Assembly (NCBI GenBank): GCA_018362935.1
Contig: JAHALQ010000003.1
Coordinates: forward strand, 1 to 64,000
DNA from: Pseudomonadota bacterium
GTDB taxonomy: Bacteria; Pseudomonadota; Alphaproteobacteria; RF32; CAG-239
Direction: 5' to 3'
Length of the DNA stretch: 64,000 bases
Shown here: in pieces, positions 56,818 to 64,000 of the stretch
Layout: every line of letters starts with the position of its first letter
How positions within the stretch are numbered: position 1 is the first letter of the stretch
Made by a program: the position numbers and the translations under genes
Notes under the pieces: model-generated
What the model was told of the DNA's origin: nothing
Databases searched by the model: none
Seen by the model: the letters and a program-made list of their open reading frames with translations, nothing else

Positions 56818-58083
56818 ATGCAGTCAAAAATAAGCACTCTAAAAAACGGACTACGTATCATTACTTCTTCTTACCCCCAGCTTGAAACGGTGTCTTTGGG
56901 AATATGGATAAAGACCGGTTCGGCCTATGAGAAACCTGAAGTCAACGGTATTTCCCATTTTCTGGAACATATGTCGTTTAAGGGCACCAAAACCCGCAGC
57001 GCACTGCAAATATCCGAAGCAATCGAAGACGTCGGCGGCCAGTCCAACGCCTATACCTCGCGAGAGTTTACGGCTTATTATGCCAAAATGCTGAAAAACG
57101 ACACCGAACTTGCTCTGGATGTATTGTCCGACTCTCTCATGAACTCCACATTTCCGGAAGAAGAAATCAAGAAAGAACGCGAAGTCGTCGTTCAGGAAAT
57201 CAAACAAACCATAGACACCCCCGACGATATCATTTTTGACTATTTTCAGAGCAATGCCTTTAAAGACCAGGCACTGGGGCGTTCTATTCTGGGGCCGAAG
57301 GAAATTGTCCGCGGCTTTACCCGCAAAACGCTGCAAGATTATCTTCAAACCAACTATGCCGCAGAAAATATGGTGGTTTGCGCCGTCGGCAACATTGACC
57401 ATGACAAATTCGTCAAAATGGCTGAACAACGCATGCAGGGCATTCAGCCCAAAACCAACTTTGTTCCCGAAGAGCAAAAATATATCGGCGGGTTTTATGC
57501 CGAAAAACGCAATATCGAGCAGGCTCATGTCATTTTGGGATTCAAGGGCATGCCCTATTCGACCGAACAATATTACCCGATTATCCTGTTTTCGACCTTG
57601 TTCGGCGGCGGCATGTCCTCGCGCCTGTTTCAGGAAATCCGCGAAAAACGCGGTTTGGTGTATTCGGTATACAGTTTTACAACTTCGCATACGCAAGACG
57701 GTATTTTCGGCATTTACGCCGGCACCGGCCGCAAAGACCTGCCGACCCTTATGCCGGTTATAATTGAAGAAATCAAGAAAGCCTGCGACCAAAAGGTTTT
57801 GCAAAAAGAACTCGACCGTGCCAAAACGCAACTCAAGGCAAATATGCTTATGTCCTTGGAAAGCTCATCTTCCGTCGCCGAAGTCCTTGCCCGCCAGCAT
57901 CTGATATACAACCGGATAATCCCGATTGCCGAAATGGTTGAGAGAATCGAAAAAGTGACGCTCGACGACATACAGAACGTCGCGCAGACCGTTTTCAACA
58001 CGACACCGACATACACGCTGCTCGGCGATATTGACAATTATATGGCATACGATGAGTTGCAGGAATGCCTCAGGAAACAATAA
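56818..58083 (+). CDS. M16-family zinc protease (processing-peptidase type)
   Basis: 421 residues. Inverted zinc motif HFLEH (H47, E50, H51) and the later KEREVVVQEI with the distal Glu. The FREIREKRGLVYSVYSF-like stretch of the second half is clear. Such pitrilysin-like enzymes resemble mitochondrial processing peptidase beta and degrade or process short peptides. No signal peptide. First of the four-gene unit M16-ispH-AlbA_2-rnhA. Confidence 0.88.
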   Translation: MQSKISTLKNGLRIITSSYPQLETVSLGIWIKTGSAYEKPEVNGISHFLEHMSFKGTKTRSALQISEAIEDVGGQSNAYTSREFTAYYAKMLKNDTELALDVLSDSLMNSTFPEEEIKKEREVVVQEIKQTIDTPDDIIFDYFQSNAFKDQALGRSILGPKEIVRGFTRKTLQDYLQTNYAAENMVVCAVGNIDHDKFVKMAEQRMQGIQPKTNFVPEEQKYIGGFYAEKRNIEQAHVILGFKGMPYSTEQYYPIILFSTLFGGGMSSRLFQEIREKRGLVYSVYSFTTSHTQDGIFGIYAGTGRKDLPTLMPVIIEEIKKACDQKVLQKELDRAKTQLKANMLMSLESSSSVAEVLARQHLIYNRIIPIAEMVERIEKVTLDDIQNVAQTVFNTTPTYTLLGDIDNYMAYDELQECLRKQ

Positions 58084-58094
58084 CGGCAGAAAAC

Positions 58095-59024
58095 ATGGAC
58101 ATCTATCTGGCGGCGCCGCGCGGATTTTGCGGCGGTGTCTGCCGGGCGGTCGGCATTGTCGAACTGGCCTTAGAAAAATACGGCGCGCCGCTGTATGTCC
58201 GCCATGAAATCGTGCATAACAAACATGTCGTTGAAAAGCTGCGCAGCCAGGGCGTTGTTTTTATTGAATCTTTTTCCGAAATAACCGATAAAGGCCGGCC
58301 GGTCATTATCTCGGCGCACGGCGCCCCGAAAAAAATTTACCGCGAGGCCGAAAAGCTCGGGCTGAAAATAATCGACGCCACCTGCCCGCTGGTTGAAAAA
58401 GTCCACAAAAAAATTGTCCGGCTGGCCAATGAGGGCAAAAACATCGCCATTATCGGCAAAGCCGTGCATCCGGAAATTGCCGGTACGGCCGGACAGCTTG
58501 AAAATTATGACAAATACCGGATAATTTCAACGCCGCAGGAAGCCGAAACAGTCCGTTTTGACGATGAAGCGCCGCTCGGCATCGTAACCCAGACGACACT
58601 CTCGACAACAGAGGTTGCGGAAATTTCCGCCATTTTGCAACGCCGCTTCGGCAATATCGAAACTTTGTCGCAAAACGACACTTGTTATGCCACAACCCAC
58701 CGCCAGAACGCCGTCCGCGAATTGACAAAGCATGCCGAGGCAATAGTCGTGGTCGGTTCAAAAAATTCCTCCAACTCGCGGCAGCTGCAAAAAATTGCCG
58801 CCGATTGCGGAATTAACAAAGCCTTTCTGATTGACGACGTTTCAGAAATGCCCTGGCCCGAACTGCGGAATGTCAGGCGGCTGGGCATCAGCGCCGGCGC
58901 ATCCGCCCCGGAAGAGCTTGTCAGACAGATAATCGGCGAGATGAAAAAGCGTTATAAGAATCTTAAGATTCATGATATTATAGTAGCAAGGGAGAATGTC
59001 CGGTTTAATCTGCCGGCCGAATGA
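58095..59024 (+). CDS. ispH: 4-hydroxy-3-methylbut-2-enyl diphosphate reductase
   Basis: 309 residues from MDIYLAAPRGFCGG; an earlier ATG would start inside the M16 gene with poor spacing. Three iron-sulfur Cys are visible: GFCGGV, DATCPLV and NDTCYATTHRQ. Last step of the MEP pathway, giving IPP and DMAPP, the building blocks for the hopanoid genes upstream. Ends 14 bp before the AlbA_2 gene start. Confidence 0.93.
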   Translation: MDIYLAAPRGFCGGVCRAVGIVELALEKYGAPLYVRHEIVHNKHVVEKLRSQGVVFIESFSEITDKGRPVIISAHGAPKKIYREAEKLGLKIIDATCPLVEKVHKKIVRLANEGKNIAIIGKAVHPEIAGTAGQLENYDKYRIISTPQEAETVRFDDEAPLGIVTQTTLSTTEVAEISAILQRRFGNIETLSQNDTCYATTHRQNAVRELTKHAEAIVVVGSKNSSNSRQLQKIAADCGINKAFLIDDVSEMPWPELRNVRRLGISAGASAPEELVRQIIGEMKKRYKNLKIHDIIVARENVRFNLPAE

Positions 59025-59038
59025 CGAGGAGCTTTGCG

Positions 59039-60106
59039 ATGTCGAGAGCGGAAGATATTTTTCAAAAACTGATTTACTTCGGCGAAGATGCCATTGACGA
59101 ATTTATCATGAACCGCCAGACCGAAGAATTGTTTCTGGATTTTAAACAGGCGGTATCCTCCGGCAAAAACTTTACGACTCTGCACCGTGACGACCGCAAA
59201 AATCTGGCCAAGGCCATATCCGGTTTCGGCAATTCGGAAGGCGGCGTGATTATCTGGGGCGTGGAATGCTCGCGCGATATGGAAGCCGGCGACGTCGCCC
59301 AGGCCAAAGTCAAAGTGCAGAATGTCCACCGCTTTTTAAGCTGGATTGAAAACGCCATTTCCGGCTGTACAATTCCCAGCCATAACAAAGTCCGCAACCA
59401 TGTTATCAGTTGTGACAAAAACGGCGACGGTTTTCTGGCAACTTATATCCCCAAAAGCGAAATCGCCCCATTGATGACAACCAGCAACAGCGCGGTTTAT
59501 ATCCGTTCCGGCTCCAACAATGTTCCGGCGCCGTATGCCGTGATTGCCGGTATGTTCGGCCGCTGCCCGCAACCCAATATCGAACTGATTATGGGCGAGC
59601 GAAAGCTGGAAGTCCTCGACAATGTCGACGGCGATATCCTTTATCCCAACAGCATTGACAACCCGCCCCGGCAATACGTCAAGCTGTCTTTCTCTATTCA
59701 GGCCTCAAATTCCAGTAACGTTATCGCGCGCGAGCTGTATCTTTCCTGCCACATTTTCAACAACGGCGGCGAGTACAACAAAGTCCGCTTCAGCAATTAT
59801 AATCAGATGGACGCCATTCCCGGCATTGAAGGCCAGCTCAACCTGATTACGCGTCCGGATCTGCGTCTGCCGCCGCGCGGCATCGTCCGTTTCTGCAATG
59901 TCGAGTTTATTTTGTCGCCTTATATTGACGAGGACTTTCTGATAGAAGGCGTTATCGGCGCCGACAAAGCTGCGCCGCACGATTTTCGGATTGACATTCC
60001 GAAAAACAAGCTGCGCTCATTTGTAGCAAAGGCGATACGCGGCGAAGAAGACCCGCAGGTTTTTATAAATGAATTTTTTAACGATTACATTCACGGTGAA
60101 CTTTAA
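59039..60106 (+). CDS. AlbA_2 (Schlafen-like) domain protein
   Basis: 355 residues from MSRAEDIFQKL, preceded by GAGGAG at 7 bp; an ATG overlapping the ispH stop would add six residues. AlbA_2-type domain (about 40-165) with LFLDFKQAV and NLAKAISGFGNSEGGVIIWGVE, the putative nucleic-acid-binding motif region. The C-terminal half is beta-rich and unrecognised. Such proteins can be regulators or defence nucleases. The housekeeping operon context favours a chromosomal role. Ends one base into rnhA. Confidence 0.75.
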   Translation: MSRAEDIFQKLIYFGEDAIDEFIMNRQTEELFLDFKQAVSSGKNFTTLHRDDRKNLAKAISGFGNSEGGVIIWGVECSRDMEAGDVAQAKVKVQNVHRFLSWIENAISGCTIPSHNKVRNHVISCDKNGDGFLATYIPKSEIAPLMTTSNSAVYIRSGSNNVPAPYAVIAGMFGRCPQPNIELIMGERKLEVLDNVDGDILYPNSIDNPPRQYVKLSFSIQASNSSNVIARELYLSCHIFNNGGEYNKVRFSNYNQMDAIPGIEGQLNLITRPDLRLPPRGIVRFCNVEFILSPYIDEDFLIEGVIGADKAAPHDFRIDIPKNKLRSFVAKAIRGEEDPQVFINEFFNDYIHGEL

Positions 60107-60564
60107 TGCCCGAGATTGAAATATACACCGACGGAGCCTGTTCAGGCAATCCCGGTGCCGGCGGCTGGGGCGTTATTTTGCGCTACGGTGCGGTTGAAAA
60201 AGAACTTTCCGGCGGCGAGCAGGAAACAACCAACAACCGCATGGAGCTTACCGCTGTTATAGAAGCGCTCAAGGCTCTCAAAAAAGAATGCCGTATTACC
60301 CTGTATACCGACAGCCGTTATGTTATGGACGGTATTAACCAATGGATGCCCAACTGGAAAAACAACGGCTGGCGCACCACCAATAAAAAATCGCCGGTTA
60401 AGAACGTCGATTTATGGCAGCAGCTGGACGCGCTGGCTGCCCGGCATCAAATCAAATGGGTGTGGGTCAAGGGGCATAACGGGCATCCGGAAAACGAACG
60501 CGTTGATGCGCTGGCGCGCAATCAAGCCAAAAACTTTTGCGAACTCAATAATACAAATTCCTGA
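60106..60564 (+). CDS. rnhA: Ribonuclease HI
   Basis: 152 residues, normal length. Active-site residues are visible: D of YTDGACSGNPG, E of NRMELTAVIEAL, D of LYTDSRYV and D of NERVDALA. Degrades RNA in RNA-DNA hybrids. Start shares a base with the previous stop. The 3' end overlaps the convergent dsbD gene by 20 bp. Confidence 0.95.
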   Translation: MPEIEIYTDGACSGNPGAGGWGVILRYGAVEKELSGGEQETTNNRMELTAVIEALKALKKECRITLYTDSRYVMDGINQWMPNWKNNGWRTTNKKSPVKNVDLWQQLDALAARHQIKWVWVKGHNGHPENERVDALARNQAKNFCELNNTNS

Positions 60565-63244
60565 CGATTTCCTCAAAATCCCGTTCATTTATTATTTCCG
60601 GAAGAACCTGTCCGTCGGGCACACGCGCGGAAAAAACAACATAAAAAGGCAGTCCCCGGCGCCCGTATTTTTCCATAAACGCCAAAATTTCGGCATTATA
60701 GCTGCTCCAGTCTATTTCGAGCGGCACGATGTTATATTTGGCAAACATCTCTTCTGCCGACGGCGTCTTCAACAGCATGGCGTCATTATAATGGCAGGTC
60801 AGGCACCAGTTGGCGCCTATCTTGAGCAAGACAATATTTCCGTCGGCAATCAGCCTGTCAATTTGGGCACGGTCGATTACTTGGCCGGTGACGGCGGCTT
60901 CGGTTTTCCGGACTTTTGCCACCGCGTTCCGGGCATCATGTATCCCCCAGCTTACGACTGCCGCCACGATGACGGCGCATATCAGGTTAAAAGCCCGGCT
61001 GATGCTTAAAAAGGTCTGCGGGTCTTTTTCCTGAATTTCAAGCTCGTTCATCAGCGATTTGCGAAAAAGCAAGACAGCCCAGACACCGGCGATAAAGAAG
61101 GCATAGTGCCACAGCAATGCCGCGCCGCCCTGAGCCGCAAGAAGAGAAAGCAGCCAGCCCAGCGTCAGCAGCAGCATAAAAAAGACGGCAAAATTAAACC
61201 ACATCATCCATTTGCCGGGCTTGGGCACGTAATAAGCCAGCTCCGGCACCAGAGCAACCAGTATGTAAGGAAAAGCCAACCCTAAACCGACCATGCTGAC
61301 AACTACGGCAATATCAGCAACCGAACCGGCCAGCGCAAAGCCCAGCGCCGTACCGAGATACGGAGCGGTACACGGCGTTGACAGCAAAACCAGAAACACG
61401 CCGCTGAAAAACTGAACGGCCTTTTCCCCGCGTTCACGATTATCAGCCGCCTTTTGAATAAATTCCGGCATATGCAGGTTGACAAGCCCCATAACCTGAG
61501 CCAGAAACAGCATTATTACAAAAATCATAAAGCTGATGAAGCCGACACTTTGAAACTGCATGCCCCAACCGACGGCATAACCCAGCAATTTCAGCGCTGA
61601 TAAAACGGCTATGATTATCAGAAACGAACAAAATATGCCCAAAATGTTATAGCAGAAATCGCGGCGGATGCGTTCCGGCTTTACGGCGCCAAAACGGGTA
61701 AATGACAATATCTTGAGCGACAGCACCGGAAAAACGCAGGGCATAAAATTTAATATCAGGCCGCCGATAAAGGCAAACCAGATTATTGCCAGATTAAGCC
61801 CGGGGTTCTCGCGGCTTAATATTGAAGCAGGTTCGGCAACGACGCTTTGGCGCAAAACGGTTTCCGGTGATGAGGCTACCAGCAGGTCAAATTTCTGCCC
61901 CGTATAATCGGCATCTTTATCCAAACTGCGAAACCGGATAACCATTTTCTTCCCGTCAATCCGGATTAAAGGCGCCGCAAATTTGCCGGCCGGGAAGTTT
62001 TCAATGAACGCGTCGACCCGGGTCGGCGTTTCTTCGGCCTCTATTTCCAGGCGCAAAACCTGCCCTGTTCCTGATTCTGCCGGCGTTTCGGCCACAAACG
62101 AAGCTATTTTGATATCTTCGCGGACGGCGCGCGGATAATACCGCTCAATCAGGCGTAAAAAAGTTGCAACTTTTGATTCGCCGTCTTTTTCGGTTCCGGC
62201 GGCAACTTCCAGCTCCGGCCGGACAATTGCAGCCTGACACTTCCGGTCACGGCAGACATCGGCCTGCACCGCAACCGTTATTTTGTACGGGCGCGATATG
62301 TCTTTTATTTCGGCGCGGAAAGGAATTGTCACAATATCGGCATACCCCGCGGTGCTTTCTCCGCCTGCCAGGAAAAACCGCCGCGGCAATGGCAGATTAA
62401 AGCGAATATTTTCCAGGTTGTCCGCCGCCGCTGCCTTTAATGCAAGCGGACGGTAATTCCGATAGTTTTCAAACAAAACAAAATGTTCATCCGGAATGCG
62501 CAGCTGCACGGCGCCGTTGACATCTTTTTGACCGTTTACAACTTTAGACATGCTGACAACCCGTGCCTGCAGCCCATTTTCAGCGCCTTGCCATTCGCCG
62601 AGGCCCCGATTGTCTTCAAACGGGGATTTGCCGTCAAACAACCCATAGCTGAACAAAGTTTTCCAGTCTTTTTGAAGCAGCGCCTTTTTCATTTTTTCGG
62701 CAGTTTCGGAAGCATCCGGCAAACCGGCATCGCGGGCCAGCTTGGCTGCGGCGGCTTCCCGGTCGCGGGGATTGTCCGAATAGCCGACAACTTTTTTGAA
62801 GTCTTTGATTATCACGGCCTTGCCGCCGGACGACGGCCGGTATTCTTCCGCCGTGCCGAATTCATACTGGTCATCAGGCACAATCAGCGGGATATTCTGC
62901 TGCATCAGAAAATCCTGCGCGCGGGCTTTCAGATTATTATACAGCCGGCGCACCTTTATGGTTTTGCGCAGAAAATTTTCGCGCAGGGCGGAACTTTCTG
63001 CCGCATATTCGGGGTGCCGTTCAATAACGTCGTCGATAAAATCTTCTTCAATCTGACTGCCGGGATATTTTTTATCAAAGTATTCGATGTCTTCCCAATA
63101 TTTGTCGTATTCTTCTTTGGGGCTGAAATACTGCTCTTCGCCTTCCTGCAGGTCAAGAATCACTTTTCCGCCATCCTGAGCCTGCGCCGGCGCACAAAGA
63201 AGCAGATATAGGCTTAACAAAAGGATTTTCAAGGGGTTTGACAT
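60545..63244 (-). CDS. DsbD-like thiol:disulfide interchange protein with large N-terminal region
   Basis: 899 residues. Signal peptide (about 1-22), an unusual 200-residue N-terminal region, a DsbD-alpha/DsbC-corrector-like beta domain (about 210-460), an eight-helix membrane domain with the redox Cys in NFMPCVFPVLSLK and LLSTPCTAPYLGTA, and a C-terminal thioredoxin domain with WCLTC. It should carry electrons from cytoplasmic thioredoxin to periplasmic proteins. DsbD of E. coli is about 570 residues, so the N-terminal part is extra. Confidence 0.88.
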   Translation of the reverse strand: MSNPLKILLLSLYLLLCAPAQAQDGGKVILDLQEGEEQYFSPKEEYDKYWEDIEYFDKKYPGSQIEEDFIDDVIERHPEYAAESSALRENFLRKTIKVRRLYNNLKARAQDFLMQQNIPLIVPDDQYEFGTAEEYRPSSGGKAVIIKDFKKVVGYSDNPRDREAAAAKLARDAGLPDASETAEKMKKALLQKDWKTLFSYGLFDGKSPFEDNRGLGEWQGAENGLQARVVSMSKVVNGQKDVNGAVQLRIPDEHFVLFENYRNYRPLALKAAAADNLENIRFNLPLPRRFFLAGGESTAGYADIVTIPFRAEIKDISRPYKITVAVQADVCRDRKCQAAIVRPELEVAAGTEKDGESKVATFLRLIERYYPRAVREDIKIASFVAETPAESGTGQVLRLEIEAEETPTRVDAFIENFPAGKFAAPLIRIDGKKMVIRFRSLDKDADYTGQKFDLLVASSPETVLRQSVVAEPASILSRENPGLNLAIIWFAFIGGLILNFMPCVFPVLSLKILSFTRFGAVKPERIRRDFCYNILGIFCSFLIIIAVLSALKLLGYAVGWGMQFQSVGFISFMIFVIMLFLAQVMGLVNLHMPEFIQKAADNRERGEKAVQFFSGVFLVLLSTPCTAPYLGTALGFALAGSVADIAVVVSMVGLGLAFPYILVALVPELAYYVPKPGKWMMWFNFAVFFMLLLTLGWLLSLLAAQGGAALLWHYAFFIAGVWAVLLFRKSLMNELEIQEKDPQTFLSISRAFNLICAVIVAAVVSWGIHDARNAVAKVRKTEAAVTGQVIDRAQIDRLIADGNIVLLKIGANWCLTCHYNDAMLLKTPSAEEMFAKYNIVPLEIDWSSYNAEILAFMEKYGRRGLPFYVVFSARVPDGQVLPEIINERDFEEIVRNLYY

Positions 63245-63337
63245 CAGATAAATCTTCGCAAAAGTTTGAAATTTGTTTTTAAATTACGATATAATATGGT
63301 AGAATACAAGTATGAATAGTGAAAAGTGGTGGGTTAT

Positions 63338-63907
63338 ATGGATAACAGTCAATCGTATTATCTGAAGGGAAAATGCCTGATAGCCGCTCCGTCGCTGGAT
63401 GACGAGCGTTTTAACCGTGCGGTCGTTTATTTGTGCGCTCATTCCGCGCAAGGCGCCATGGGATTCGTAATCAATCATAAAATTACCGAATTTTCATTCT
63501 CAGACTTGGCTATGCAGCTGCCTATCCGTTTCGGCGCCGCTGTTCCGCCGATTGCCCTTTATCACGGCGGCCCGGTTGACAAAGTCCGCGGTTTTGTTTT
63601 GCATACCACTGATTATCTGCAGGGCGACTGCATGGTTACCGGCGGCGGCGTAGCCGTTTCTTCGTCGATTGATATCTTGTCTGACATTGCCATGGGCGAC
63701 GGCCCGAGAGAATCCATTATTGCCATGGGTTATGCCAACTGGGCGCCGGGACAGCTTGAAAAAGAAATTATTGCCAATGACTGGCTGGTCGCATCGGCTT
63801 CAGAAGAACTTGTCTTTAAAACTAAAGACGAGGAAAAATGGCAAAAAGCGCTCGACGAACTTAAGATAGACATCAACCGACTCAGCCAATTTGCCGGGAG
63901 AGCCTGA
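63338..63907 (+). CDS. YqgE/AlgH-family protein
   Basis: 189 residues from MDNSQSYYLKG; a GTG 12 bp upstream is another start. The UPF0301 signature is visible: GKCLIAAPSLDDERFNRAVVYLCAH, GAMGFVINHK and LYHGGPVD. Conserved protein of unsettled function. It is divergent from dsbD, with a 93-bp gap. No other partner is visible before the window end. Confidence 0.85.
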   Translation: MDNSQSYYLKGKCLIAAPSLDDERFNRAVVYLCAHSAQGAMGFVINHKITEFSFSDLAMQLPIRFGAAVPPIALYHGGPVDKVRGFVLHTTDYLQGDCMVTGGGVAVSSSIDILSDIAMGDGPRESIIAMGYANWAPGQLEKEIIANDWLVASASEELVFKTKDEEKWQKALDELKIDINRLSQFAGRA

Positions 63908-64000
63908 CAATATATCCGAAAGGTGTACATATTTTTCGTGCAGGGTGTACGTAAAATATGGGCTTCTCAAGGCCTTAAATCGTTATTATACTCCATTGTG
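63908..64000. other. Window end, no gene seen
   Basis: 93 bp after yqgE. A GGTGTAC repeat occurs twice, 22 bp apart, possibly part of a promoter for the next gene. Nothing more can be supported. Confidence 0.3.

Overview
The window looks like a chromosomal segment of an alphaproteobacterium, probably an uncultured, host-associated lineage. This rests on the ffh-rpsP-rimM-trmD-rplS block, a ChpT-type histidine phosphotransferase (an alphaproteobacterial CtrA-relay protein) beside a CheY-like receiver, and a TrmFO-HpnC-HpnD-HpnE operon for hopanoid precursors. Species cannot be named from the sequence alone. Three tRNA genes are present: Asp-GTC, Thr-CGT and Glu-CTC.

Layout. 0-3.6 kb: small hypothetical genes, tRNA-Asp and a LysM/M23 cell-wall peptidase. 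3.7-26.7 kb: a compact podovirus-like prophage whose late genes all lie on the minus strand. Reading in the direction of transcription: a repressor-controlled small regulator, a consensus late promoter followed by two tandem intrinsic terminators, two cargo cassettes, large terminase, a phage GroES-like protein, portal, three more cargo cassettes, scaffold, major capsid, connector and stabilisation proteins, a GNAT enzyme, an S74 chaperone protein, an embedded spanin pair, tail fibre and collar proteins, a holin-like protein and a T4-type endolysin. No integrase or replication gene is visible. 27-34 kb: CoaD-HD fusion, Dps, tRNA-Thr, MurD, an MscS channel and a degenerate aspartate-semialdehyde dehydrogenase. 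34-43 kb: HisS, a gene-poor region rich in inverted repeats, the trmD/ffh block, and a CoA-disulfide-reductase-type enzyme. 43-50 kb: tRNA-Glu, Tag, an MFS exporter, a DEAD-box helicase and a CheR/CheY/ChpT operon. 50-64 kb: TrmFO-HpnCDE, a flotillin that looks foreign, ElbB, an M16 protease-IspH-AlbA_2-RNase HI operon, a DsbD-like protein and YqgE.

The most interesting part is the prophage. Five proteins share an N-terminus close to MYFE-x-EEEKxRR but differ afterwards, and each is followed by one or two polytopic membrane proteins. Intrinsic-terminator hairpins sit directly before the ribosome-binding sites of four of the five. Upstream, five copies of a 15-bp operator (ATACG-N5-CGTAT) at about 36-bp steps flank a LexA-like repressor. 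Together these suggest a minimal two-step switch: the repressor controls a GTG-started 146-residue regulator, which would let RNA polymerase read through punctuated late cassettes. The cassettes may carry virion-delivered effectors with membrane immunity or exclusion partners. That functional reading is inference; the repeats, operators, promoters and hairpins are directly visible.
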